This document shows positions 38,823-49,035 of a DNA stretch of 64,000 nt, piece after piece. A program made the position numbers and the translations under genes. The notes beneath the pieces are model-generated. The model worked only from the letters and a program-made list of their open reading frames with translations. It had not been told where the DNA came from and did not search any database. The DNA is from Hibiscus mutabilis (Eukaryota; Streptophyta; Magnoliopsida; Malvales; Malvaceae). How positions within the stretch are numbered: position 1 is the first letter of the stretch; every line of letters starts with the position of its first letter. The stretch is taken from the NCBI GenBank assembly GCA_019671005.1, contig CM033745.1:17970921-18034920 (forward strand). Reading direction: 5' to 3'.

Positions 38823-39155
38823 GGGTCTATTTGATACTTCATCTATTTTTATGTTTATGTTTTGGTCATTCAATTAATATTTTTTTCGTAAAATGACACT
38901 TAATGTTGCGTTTTCTTTTTATTTTGATACTTTCAACGTTAAAAATTAACGACAAAACTGATGTAACATTTTTATTATTATTCATTTTTTTCTCTCATTA
39001 TAAAAATATCACGTCAAATTTGTCATTAATTGTTAACACTATAATATCAAAATAAAAACAAAATGCAATATTAGTTATCATTTTATCAAAATAATAATTA
39101 GATGACCAAAATAAAAACACGGAAATTGATAAAATACCAAATAGGTAGTTTACCC
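38823..39155. mobile_element. palindromic MITE
   Basis: The left half (GGGTCTATTTGATACTTCAT, then TTTTGGTCATTCAATTAATA, then AAAATGACACTTAATGTTGC) is matched in inverted order by the right half up to GGTAGTTTACCC. The arms are about 130-150 bp. No clear target duplication was found. Confidence 0.6.
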
Positions 39156-39170
39156 TTGTTTTTATTATTA

Positions 39171-39898
39171 TTTTTAAAAGGCTTAAATATACATTTAGTA
39201 CTTGAATTATACACCTTCTCCCAAGTTTGTACTTAAAGAAAATTTGCTCCTAAGTTAGTACTTGAACTAAACATCTTCTCTCAAGTTAGTACTTAAAGAA
39301 TTTTTACTTCCAAGTTAGTACTTGAACTAGGCACCTTCTCACAAGTTGATACCAAAACTTTTACATTCTTTCAATTTGGTCCTAATTCAAAATAAATCAA
39401 TAAATTTTACTCTTTATATTTAAAAATCTTATCAATTTACTCTTTGTTCTGCTCTTAAATTGTTTTTTTTTTCTCCTACAAAGGTTATATCACTTTTTAA
39501 TATAAAAATTTTAACAGTACTTGATGTTATTTTATGGTAGAATGCAGTTATCTCATTGTTGTTTTGATCCGTTAGGCTTGTTTAATATGAAATTATAGCA
39601 AAAAATGACTAAATTGATGGTGTTTTTAAATACAAATGGTTAAATTTATTGAACTATTTCAATTAGGACCAAACTAATAGAATGTATAAGTTTTGGGACT
39701 AAAAATGTTAATAAAAGTATCGGAATAGTGGATGTAATTAAAGTTTGGGTACCAAAATGAGAGCAAAAATTCTTTAGGTGTCAACTTGGGAGAAAGTGTC
39801 TAGTTCAGGTATGGCTTGAGAGTAAAAATTCTTTAGGTACCAACTTGGGAGAAAGGGTATAGTTCAGATACCAAATGCATATTTAAGCCTTTTTAAAA
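39171..39898. mobile_element. fold-back Mutator-like element with perfect 9-bp duplication
   Basis: The element 39180-39889 (710 bp) starts GGCTTAAATATACATTTAG and ends with the complement of GGCTTAAATATGCATTTGG. Inverted similarity runs about 280-300 bp on each side, nearly to the centre. Each arm begins with two or three tandem subrepeats of an 'AAGTTAGTACTTGAACTA' phrase. Flanks are the identical 9-mer TTTTTAAAA (39171-39179 and 39890-39898). The 9-bp duplication and long arms suit a MULE-derived noncoding element. It lies only 24 bp from the MITE ending at 39155. Confidence 0.75.
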
Positions 39899-42587
39899 AG
39901 GTCGTAGTCTATAATTGCCAACCTTTATTATATACCATGATTGCCCTCTATTTAACGAAGTATTCCCATGAGCTCTCAACTTTCCTTCGCTATTAGCTCC
40001 AATTAATTTAGGGTAAAATTTACAAATAGTCATTAAACTTTGTTAAAAAATAAAATTGTAATTAAATTTTTAAATGTTATAAAATGACAATTAAATTTAT
40101 ATTTGGTAACAAAATGATAACTCGGTCGTTAAGTACTTAACATGACTGTTTTTAAACTTTGTATAATAACATATTTAATTCTATATATTTACACATGCAA
40201 TCAAATTAGTCCTAATTCGAAAAATTTTACCAAATTTAACTTTTGTTATTTACACATTTTTCAATTTGATCTTTAAAGCGAAATTTCAAAATTGTGCTAT
40301 GTGCTCGCATTAAATGCACAATGGAACTAAATTTTGTTCTTATTGCGGGGCAGGACCCCAGTTCTTCTCCTTCCTTATTGAGGATGTATAGAATTGCACC
40401 TCACTCGCCTTATGATCCTTTGCACCTAATCCCTAAAATGCTGAATGACTCGTCTCCTTCTGATCTGGATTCTCGAGGTGCTTTTATTGTTCATATACCT
40501 TGTGCAATATATATTTGGAATGGGATGCACGAGGTGCTGTTTGTCAGATTGTTCACAAAGTTTAGTGATAATTTTTAAATTTTATCCATTAATTTATTAT
40601 ATAATTATCAATATCTAATTTATTAATTAATTAATTTAAATAAATCGCCGCAAACATTTAATATAAAAATAACATTCTTAATTTAATTTAATTTATTTAC
40701 AATTTTTTTATTAAAAAAATTGATCTCGACTCCTTAAATCAATTTTAAAAAATTGAACGCCACGAGGTTCAAGACCGTGATGCTGATTTAATTCCAAATT
40801 TACCCTTGAAAGAATTAAGATCCCGCCAATTGCAATGTTGATCCCTGCCAAAATAAACCTTCGATCCCGCCAGTTTTGCCCTTGCTCTTTGTTAATTGCC
40901 TTAGTGGGCCGTCAATTTGGTGTCGTTTTGCGTTGTTCTTTGCTAAATGGGAAACTATAGTACAAGATTGTTGAAGGAAAATCACTTCATTTTCACACTT
41001 AAAATATACTCCAATATATTGTTACAGCAATTATTACAGAATAAAAAAATTAAAAACAATTGTACACCAATTGTGAAATAAAAAAACGAGTTATAAATGT
41101 TATTACATGTTTATTGATCGTATTACAAAAATATTTTTTTAAATAGAACACATTACAACATTATAATTTCTAATAATTTTAATCCTAGTTTTATAATTTT
41201 ACAAATTTTCATAGGGTAAAACTTTGATACAAACGTTGTGTGAAACTATTTTTATACAAATCTGTGTATTTACACTATTAAAACTCAAATCCTAAATTTT
41301 TAACTTAACCCTTAAAAACTAAACCCTAAATTCTAAACACTAACATTAAATTCTAAATCCTACAATCTAAATCCTTAAACTAAAACCCTGACTCTTAAAA
41401 GACACGTGTAAACTAAAATTTACACGACCTGTATATCAAATTTTTTTCGTTTTCATAATATCCCCAATTTTATAGTTTATCGTATTTACAAATTGTGAAA
41501 AAGTAACGGGATTTTAATATTTTGCTGTTGTCGCAAATTTTCATTTTCCCCCTTATATTTGTATATATATATATATATTTCATTTTTTCAGTTTTTTATA
41601 ATTTAACTATATATTTTTATACATTTTTAAAACTTCATTCAAGTTTTTGAATTTTCTCAACATCAAATCTAGAAGTGATATTTAATGACCAAATTAACGA
41701 CTAGACCGACAAAACAACTTTATTTATATAATATTAATTAAGGTATTTGATATTGGTATCGACATATGTGATGTATCGTTTTGGATTTATCATTATTTTT
41801 TTTCAAACAACTTTTACTTAGCGGACGAGAACAGAAAATTTGCTCCTATTAGGTCTAAAACCTACAATCTAAAGGAAATGAGGTGTTAACTGAAATTTTT
41901 TAACTACTTGCTTTAGAGGTTGTTCATAATTTATTATTAAATTTTAAATATTTAAAACATATATCATATGATACAAATATAGTTTAATTACATACATATA
42001 AATATATTGTATGGTATGTTCCAAAAATATATTGTATGGAAATATAAATTATTAATTAAGTTTAATAACTTAATTAAGCGATTGTATTTTATTTTTAAAT
42101 ATATTTATAAAAATAAATAATAATTTAAAATATTTAAAACTTATACCAACCAATATGCACCAGTGTAGAGCAGACCAATACACCTCAAAATGGTCAAATT
42201 ACGTTATATTTTGTATGGAATCAAAATTTAAACCACTTGATACTAGTTTAAGACGAAACGACTAAATGGACTAATAATGAAACAAAAATGACTATTGTAA
42301 TACTAATATTACGAGGAAACGATAAAAAAACATTATAAAATTAAATTATAAATGAACCCAACAAGTTACTCAAGTAGAAAAGATAATAGTATTTATCTTA
42401 AAAAATTTGAGTTTAAACATCTGCGTGTGCAAAGTGTGTGTCCCTTGTCAAAGGATTAAGAAAAAAATATAACATGTAATACCATATAACAACGTCAATT
42501 TAATAAAAAATAAAAGATAAATTTAAAATCCAAATAATAATTTAGAAAAAGCTTAAATGAAAAATACGTGCTCAATATATATATATA
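39899..42587. other. intergenic with decayed small repeats
   Basis: No gene. Weak inverted structure at about 41215-41460 (GGGTAAAACTTTGATACA against a right end containing TGTATATCAAATTTTT) may be another MITE. It contains degenerate telomere-like AAACCCTAAAT phrases. The segment 41740-42260 resembles 16632-17000. The frame at 40294-40578 has no recognisable product. Confidence 0.35.
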
Positions 42588-43305
42588 TATATTTTAAACT
42601 CTAGGTGTTTAAAGTATTATTTTTACTAAAAACATGTGCTTGAAGTTTCAAACGTTACAATATTAGGTGTTTGGCCGTTAAAGAGTGTTTAAAAATTGTG
42701 TTAACCAATCAATGCTTGACACATGTCACTGATTTGATTTTTTAACTCTTTCTTTTTTTATTTATAATTTTTCAAAAAATTCTAAAAAGTTCCAATTTTA
42801 CAAAACAATCCACAAATCCCTAAAATTTTCCAACTAGAACCCCAAATCACTGCCAATCCTAAGCACACCCCATTGGTCGTCGGTCCTAGGTGGTCATTTT
42901 CTCTAATACGACGTCGCCAAAAATGCTGAACATGAAATCGATGTTCGACTGTGTTGAGAAAAATGACCGCCTAAGTCCAACGACCAATGGGGTGTGCTTA
43001 GGGGCGGAGATCAGTGGCGGAAGCGACGACGATTTGAGAGTTTGGGTTTGGGAAATTTTAAGGATTTAGGGAGTATTTTGTAAAAAATTGAAATTTTTGA
43101 GATTTTTTGGAAATTTAAATATTTTGTGTAAAAAAATATTTTAAATTGTTAATTTTGAAAAAAAACATGATACGTGTCATTTTTTTATTTATGTTTTGAT
43201 TGGTTAATTTTTTTAAAGGTAGTTCACTACCATGCACCTAAAATAGTAACTATGTAAACTTTAGGCACCTATTTTTAACAAGAAATACTTTACACCTAAA
43301 TTTCA
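42588..43305. mobile_element. long imperfect palindrome (fold-back element)
   Basis: The two halves are inverted copies across about 350 bp each. Outer ends read TAGGTGTTTAAAGTATT on the left and the complement of TAGGTGTAAAGTATTTC on the right. Inner arms read CCTAAGCACACCCCATTGG (42860) and CCAATGGGGTGTGCTTAGG (42983). The spacer is about 60 bp near 42925-42955. The left terminus may extend to about 42550; the right seems shortened. No target duplication is evident. Confidence 0.65.
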
Positions 43306-44092
43306 AAGGTTCGGTTAACCATTAGCAAATTATTTTAATTAACCAGTAAGTTCGAGTCACCCAGTTCTCGATCCTAGACCGTAACCATTCAACCGGATAA
43401 CCAAACATTCGGTTAACCGAAAGATTTAGTTTGGTTCGGATCATATAGCGTTTTTTTATTTTGTTTATTAAAAACATAAATTTTAATAATATGTTAGAAA
43501 AAAATATACACTCTTAAAAATCGCACATAATATTATTATATTTTTTAATACTAGCAAGTTAAACACTTAAATTTTATAAAATGAAATTATTGTTTACTTT
43601 TGAAGAATGAGAAAATAAAATATTAAAATGACATATAATATAATAATATATATTATATAACTGGTCGGTTATCTAATTTGTCTCAAAAAACTATAAACCA
43701 TAACCGAATTAGTTTATTTTTTAAAAATAAAAAACTAATATTTTAATTCAAATTTTTAAGTTTCAGAATCAATTTTTATTTTTTAATTTTTTTGCAGCAC
43801 TTATTTTACATTTGGAAAAGGTATATTTAGAAACTCGGAGAGCAGTTGAACACCTGATTCTAAGAAAGAAGAGCGCATTTTTAGGGAACTGAGGCTGACT
43901 GATTCGCTCACTCTAATTAATCTAATCTATCAATTAAGTACTCCACGTATGTAATATTAATTTACCATATTACCCTTGATGTTTCACGCCACTGGGAACA
44001 CACGTGCCGTGTGGTTTCCGGTTAAAGCCGGACCACCCAGTTGGCTTTCCGTCACGTCATCACCTGGCGTGGGGGCCGCATCCTCTCCCGTC
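43306..44092. other. intergenic, nothing recognised
   Basis: AT-rich. A short GGTTAACC/ATTCGGTTAACC phrase repeats near 43310-43420. No gene. Confidence 0.4.
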
Positions 44093-44293
44093 AAAGAAAT
44101 TATTAGATGAACCATATTTATCACGTCATACGTAGTCCCAATTAATTAGGTCTATTTTTTTTAAGGTGAATCACATTTTTCTTACATGTAATTAGAGAGT
44201 GAGTAGTTATTAGGTAGTTATTTTAAGATGAACGTACATGATTGGTTGGACCACGAATAACGTGATGAAAAAGATTCATCTAATAATTTCTTT
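44093..44293. mobile_element. 201-bp MITE with 18-20 bp terminal inverted repeats
   Basis: Starts AAAGAAATTATTAGATGAA and ends TTCATCTAATAATTTCTTT, exact complements. Just inside, TTATCACGTCA faces AACGTGATGA. No clear target duplication. Confidence 0.65.
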
Positions 44294-44346
44294 CCGTAAA
44301 AACCCTAAATTCAAGCCACATGCACCCCAAATTCACCCAAACTGAT

Positions 44347-44602
44347 AAATTATATTATTAGTCATTCCCACCATGTCATTTATAGGACCAACCAATCAAA
44401 TGCATTCATTTTATTAATTTTTTTCATGTCATCTTTTTAACAAGTGAATCTTCACTTATATTTACTGTAAATTAAATATAAAACAATTTCTATCAAGTTA
44501 AGATTCACTTGGTAAAAAGATAACATAGAAAAATAAATAAAAAATACATTTAATTGATTAGTCCCCTAGATGACCTGGCGGGAATGACATGTGATATAAT
44601 TT
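44347..44602. mobile_element. palindromic MITE upstream of the GTE gene
   Basis: The left end AAATTATATTATTAGTCATT, then CCCACCATGTCAT, is mirrored by ATGACCTGGCGGG, then AATGACATGTGATATAATTT. The inner arms AAGTGAATCTTCACT and AGATTCACTTGG also pair. The 146-codon frame starting at 44554 spans parts of two MITEs and is not a gene. Confidence 0.65.
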
Positions 44603-44852
44603 CTCCCTCAAACCTAAACCCAAGATCTACGGTTCCAATCCACGGTCTCTCGCTTTCCACGTGTATCCATCTCCCTCATCTACACCGTTCACGCCAGATC
44701 ACCCAGGTAGCCTTTCTGGTCACCTTCCAAACCTCTAGCAACCCTTCGATCAATAAAAGGATTCTATCCAACGGCTACTATATTGCCCGAAATTCAACCG
44801 GGCAGATCTCATCGCCTTTAAGAACCCAGCCTAGCCTTCTATTGTTCCTCGC

Positions 44853-45196
44853 TCAACAAAGGGAAAATTTCCAGCAATATGGCACCAAACTTTTTTTCTT
44901 TAAATGTTGTATAAATTATTTTATTTTCACAAATATTACACTTGTTACAGTAAATTTAAAATCAAATTCAAAAGAATACGATTATAAACAGTAATCTGAA
45001 AAAATAAAGTTAAAATCGGATCCTTTTAATCTTACCTTCAGTGTATTTTTTTGTTACTGTTTATAATAGGATTCTTTCAAATTCAACTTTAAATCAACTG
45101 TAACAAATACAATATTATAAGAAATAAAATGACTAATGCTATATATTCGGAAAAAAAAAGTTAGTGCAATATCCAAGTAATTTTTCCCTCAACAAA
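44853..45196. mobile_element. 328-bp hAT-type MITE in the GTE promoter
   Basis: The element 44861-45188 begins GGGAAAATTT and ends AATTTTTCCC, with arms of about 130 bp matching in inverted order (for example GATTATAAACAGTAA against TTACTGTTTATAATA). It is flanked by the perfect 8-mer TCAACAAA (44853-44860 and 45189-45196), the hAT signature. Its right edge is about 220 bp before the GTE start codon. Confidence 0.78.
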
Positions 45197-45407
45197 GGGT
45201 TAGATCCCAATACTAGTCTTCACGTTTAATATTTTTCTCTCCAAACAGAAAACAATTTATACGCTTTTTTCGTTTTAAATTCCAGGCTACGCTGCTTAAG
45301 TCGGTGCGTGGTGGTTATTCAGGTGGCGCGTGTTCCTTTCATGGTTTTGTCCTCTTGTTCCAAATCGGGAATCCCTTGCCGGAACCCTACCGGCTCCCAA
45401 TAATTTA
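45197..45407 (+). promoter_or_regulatory. proximal promoter and 5' UTR of the GTE gene
   Basis: The space between the MITE and the start codon must hold the core promoter and leader. No clear TATA box is seen. The frame stays open upstream to 45330, but that extension (MFLSWFCPL...) is unlike family N-termini, so I place translation at 45408. Confidence 0.45.
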
Positions 45408-47308
45408 ATGGCATCTGCCGTGTTAGTGAATCGGAGCGATTCAAATTGGCCATCGCAGCCGAAAGGTAGTGTCGCTAAATTCATGGGCAAGGTTCCCTTC
45501 ACAGGAACAAAACCAAACCCTAACACTAAATTCAACAAGAAGAATCAATTCCGCTATCATTTGGCGCCACCCGATGACTTTGCCGGCCATGTCGTTGATG
45601 ATTCTCCCGCCTTAACGCATTCCGCAGCTTCTGACGATGCGCCATCAATTAATCGGAAGCTAAACGATTTCAATTCCGGCCGTTACGTTAGCTTCCACAT
45701 CAGCTCTTATTCGAGGAAAGAGTTGATTGATCTGAAAAAGCAGTTGGTTGCCGAGTTGGAGCAGATTCGTGAATTGAGGAATCCAATTGAGTTAAATGAT
45801 TTTCACGTTAGATCCAGCTCCACCAAGATACCGTTGCCCAAGAAGAACGTTTCCGGGAACAAACGACCTTTCCCCTCAAATTTCAGCAAAGGATTAAAGA
45901 GGTTGAACCCCCAAGAGAACGGAAAAGCATCCACGGCTCATTTGATGAAAAGTTGTTCCCAAATCTTGAGCAAATTGATGAAGAATAAGCACGGGTACAT
46001 CTTCAATTCGCCGGTGGATGTGGTCGGAATGGGTCTTCATGATTATTATGATATAATCAAGAAACCGATGGATCTGGGCACCGTGAAATTGAGGATGTTA
46101 AAGAATTTTTACGGGTCTCCCTTGGAATTTGCGGCGGATGTAAGGCTCACTTTCAATAACGCCATGTTGTATAACCCCAAGGGACACGAGGTTCATGTGT
46201 TGGCTGAGCAATTGCTTGTGAAATTCGAGGAGCTGTTCCGGCCTTTGAGCTTGAAATTGGAGAAGCAAGATGAACCACACGAAAGGGGTTATTACGAGGA
46301 AGAGTTGCAGGCGAGTTCTTGGGATCATGGTGAAGCGGATAGGTTGACGAAAGATAGGGAAAGGGAGGCTGAGAGGATGATAGTTGATAGGGAAGATTCG
46401 GCTAATTTTGTGGCAAGATCTGATAGAGTCAGAGGGGTTTCAGGCTTTGGTTCAAACCCAAATCCACCACCATCGCCACAGGTTCAATTGCAGGCACCGC
46501 CCCGGGTAGCTTCACCAGTAAGGCCATCCCCGGCGAGCCATTGAAGCAGCCGAAGCCAAAGGCCAAGAATCCCAACAAGAGGGAAATGAGTCTGGAGGAG
46601 AAGCAAAAGTTGCGGATGAGATTGCAGAGCTTACCGCAGGAGAAGATGGATAACGTGGTTCAGATTATAAGGAAAAGGAATGGACATTTGATGCAGGATG
46701 GGGATGAGATTGAGCTTGATATCGAAGCAATGGATACCGAGACGCTGTGGGAGTTGGACCGGTTTGTCACCAATTACAAGAAAATGGTCAGCAAGATTAA
46801 GCGGCAAGCATTGATGGCGAACAGTGTGGTGTCTAATGACAGCCATCGGGTAAGCACATTGTGATTGCTTGATGGGTACTAATGATTATTATCTTATTGT
46901 ATGAATTTGATGAATTTATGCTTGTCCTGGTTTTAAAATGTAGGAAGAGCAAGAGGTACCCACAGAGAAGATTGAGGTTCAAACGGAGATGAAGAAGCCA
47001 AAGAAAGGTGATGCCGGAGAGGAAGATGTAGATATTGGAGATGAAATGCCAATGAGCAGTTTCCCACCTGTGGAGATTGAGAAGGACAATGATCGAGCTA
47101 GTAGCAGTTCTAGCAGCTCCAGTAGTTCGAGCAGTGATTCATCATCTTCAAGCGGTATGTCGCCTACCCTGTCCTGAATTGTTAGAATGGTTGTTCCTGG
47201 ATAAAGGGGAAAGGGAAAGAAATCCTTATCCTGTATGTTGGTTTTGCAGATTCGGATTCTGGGAATTCTTCAGGAAGTGAGTCGGATGCCGATGATGCTT
47301 GGTCTTAA
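45408..47308 (+). CDS. GTE-type bromodomain and NET-domain protein (BET family), with an apparent frameshift
   Basis: Exons: 45408-46849, 46944-47154, 47250-47308, with GT-AG introns. About 570 aa if the shift is bridged. The start MASAVLVNRSDSNW matches my recollection of GTE2/GTE7-like proteins. Bromodomain is at about residues 179-280 (LMKSCSQILSKLMKNKHGYI to LLVKFEELFRPL), with the acetyl-lysine-contacting Asn in NAMLYNPKG. NET domain is at about 405-475 (REMSLEEKQKLRMRLQSL to LWELDRFVTNYKKM). A Ser-rich acidic tail ends DADDAW. Such proteins read acetylated histones in the nucleus and recruit transcription regulators. The bromodomain frame ends in a stop at 46542-46544, while NET continues in another frame from about 46532. 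Loss of one base, perhaps in the CCCC run at 46528-46531, explains it. It is either an assembly error or a mutation leaving a bromodomain-only product. Confidence 0.85.
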
Positions 47309-49035
47309 AAAGGATGAGCTATTCAACTTTGAAGCTCATGAACTGAGATTTTGGGGGGAGATCATGGAGGGGAGTTGGTTGGGGGGGTAGATGAGGTAGA
47401 TTTTTGCTAACAAACTAAAAAATTAGATGTGGATTCCGGTAGTCATAAATGCCTGAAGATATGAACTTTTTTCCCCTTTTTTCTTATTTGTTGTACAGGG
47501 TGGTGTGAATTGTAATGGTTGCTGCTCTCTTTGGGGGCAAGAAGGTTGAAAGGAAAAGAGATAGGGATTTGGTAGAAGATAGGTAGGGGGGTTGGGCAAA
47601 TACTACTTTTGTATGGCATTAACCCTGAAAATAGAGCAAAAACAATTTGATTTTACAATTGAATCTTTTGTTAATCCGTTCTTTTTAACGGAGAGAGGTT
47701 GGGGAAGACGAGTGAAAGTGAGCCTACACAATTTTGGTTATATTTGGAAAAGTTACTGATGAGAGACGGCAACTGCCAACTCAAAAGCTAAAAAGAGAGG
47801 CCCTTTTGCCCATGGGAATACCATTATTATTATTGCAAGGCTTTTTTTTTGCCGAAATAAATCAATTTTTCAAATTACTCTCAAAATAACATTTTTTTTT
47901 CTAACATACAGGACGAAGACATGTTCTAAAAAGAGAGGCCCTTATGCCCATGGGATTACCGTTTTTCCAGTTCATAGATTTCACAAGTCATCTCAAATTA
48001 TGTGAAAGACGTGTTTCATTAACGTAACCCTAAATGGTGCATGTTCAAAAAATAAACCTTAAATGGTGCCTTTAAAAAATATTTATATTATTATACTGTA
48101 AAATTTTAAATACTCAAGGTGATTTTTTAATCCACATCATTCTTAGAAATCTGTGCATTATCGGAAAATTTCATTGACGTTTAATTTTAAAATTTTCAGT
48201 ATTTATCAGTGATTTTAATTCTTTGAATAAAATCTGATAGTATTAGAAGAGAGCAAAAACGATACAAAGTAAAATTTACGTGATTAAAAGATCCGGCCTG
48301 GAAAATCTGATTGATAATTTGAAATCCAGGATACTCTAAATGATGTGGCTTTTCTTATATAAACCTTGCCTTTGGCCTGATCAAAGAGAAAAATTGATTG
48401 GAAGCTGCTCCCAGAGAATTTATTGAGAAGACAAGTCTCCTCACCTTTTCGGATAAGCCACATCGTTTTTGTTGTACAAACAAGCGACTTTCCTCTGTTC
48501 TATCTATACCAGTTGATAATAATTTGTACAATTACGTAAATACTTACAATTTACACAAATTCTTACTCAGTAAAAATTTATATAGCAGGTTTGTTAGACT
48601 TTCCCCGTGGAGGGAGAAGTTTTCTCATAGATAATGCTTTTGACCGGATTTGGATGGATGCTATTACCAATTATTCCTTGACATAGTAATCAACCAACAA
48701 AGTTGACAGTAACAGCAATGGCGTTTTCATCACCCTAATTCCATTAACTTTTGATATAAGAAACAAACATAAATCAGCTTCATAAACAAAATCCCTCAAT
48801 AGCTTGCTTGCTGGCTAAAAATTAAGCCTGGATGTCAGCACATTCCCCTAACCATATAATAAATGCAAAAATGAACCATAAACTAATTGACAATTTTTTA
48901 ATCACACCTATGGAGGGCCTTCAACAACAAATCACAAGATTTCCTTTTCAAGCCATACCCGTTGCAGCGAGTGGCAGAACACGCACCATAGTAAAGGTTT
49001 CCTCGGTGGTATGTTGTTTCCACAAATACTGCTTC
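47309..49035. other. convergent intergenic region between the two host genes
   Basis: Holds the 3' UTRs of both genes. A 40-bp phrase, GAGAGGCCCTTTTGCCCATG plus flank, at 47793 recurs at 47932 (AGAGAGGCCCTTATGCCCAT), a short direct duplication. The frame at 48398-48634 has no recognisable domain, and I do not call it a gene. Confidence 0.5.

Noticed and set aside
41290..41400. Series of AAACCCTAAAT / CTAAATCCT phrases
   Set aside because: Irregular, drifting and inside a possible small repeat element; not a telomere tract.
44554..44994. 146-codon plus-strand frame upstream of GTE
   Set aside because: It overlaps two inverted-repeat MITEs, so the open frame is by chance.
46500..46545. Micro-intron explaining the GTE frame change
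   Set aside because: The only GT...AG pairs nearby would give introns under 30 nt, too short for plants; a one-base change is simpler.
48398..48634. Possible small gene between the two host genes
   Set aside because: No domain, no supporting splice or leader signals, AT-rich flanks.
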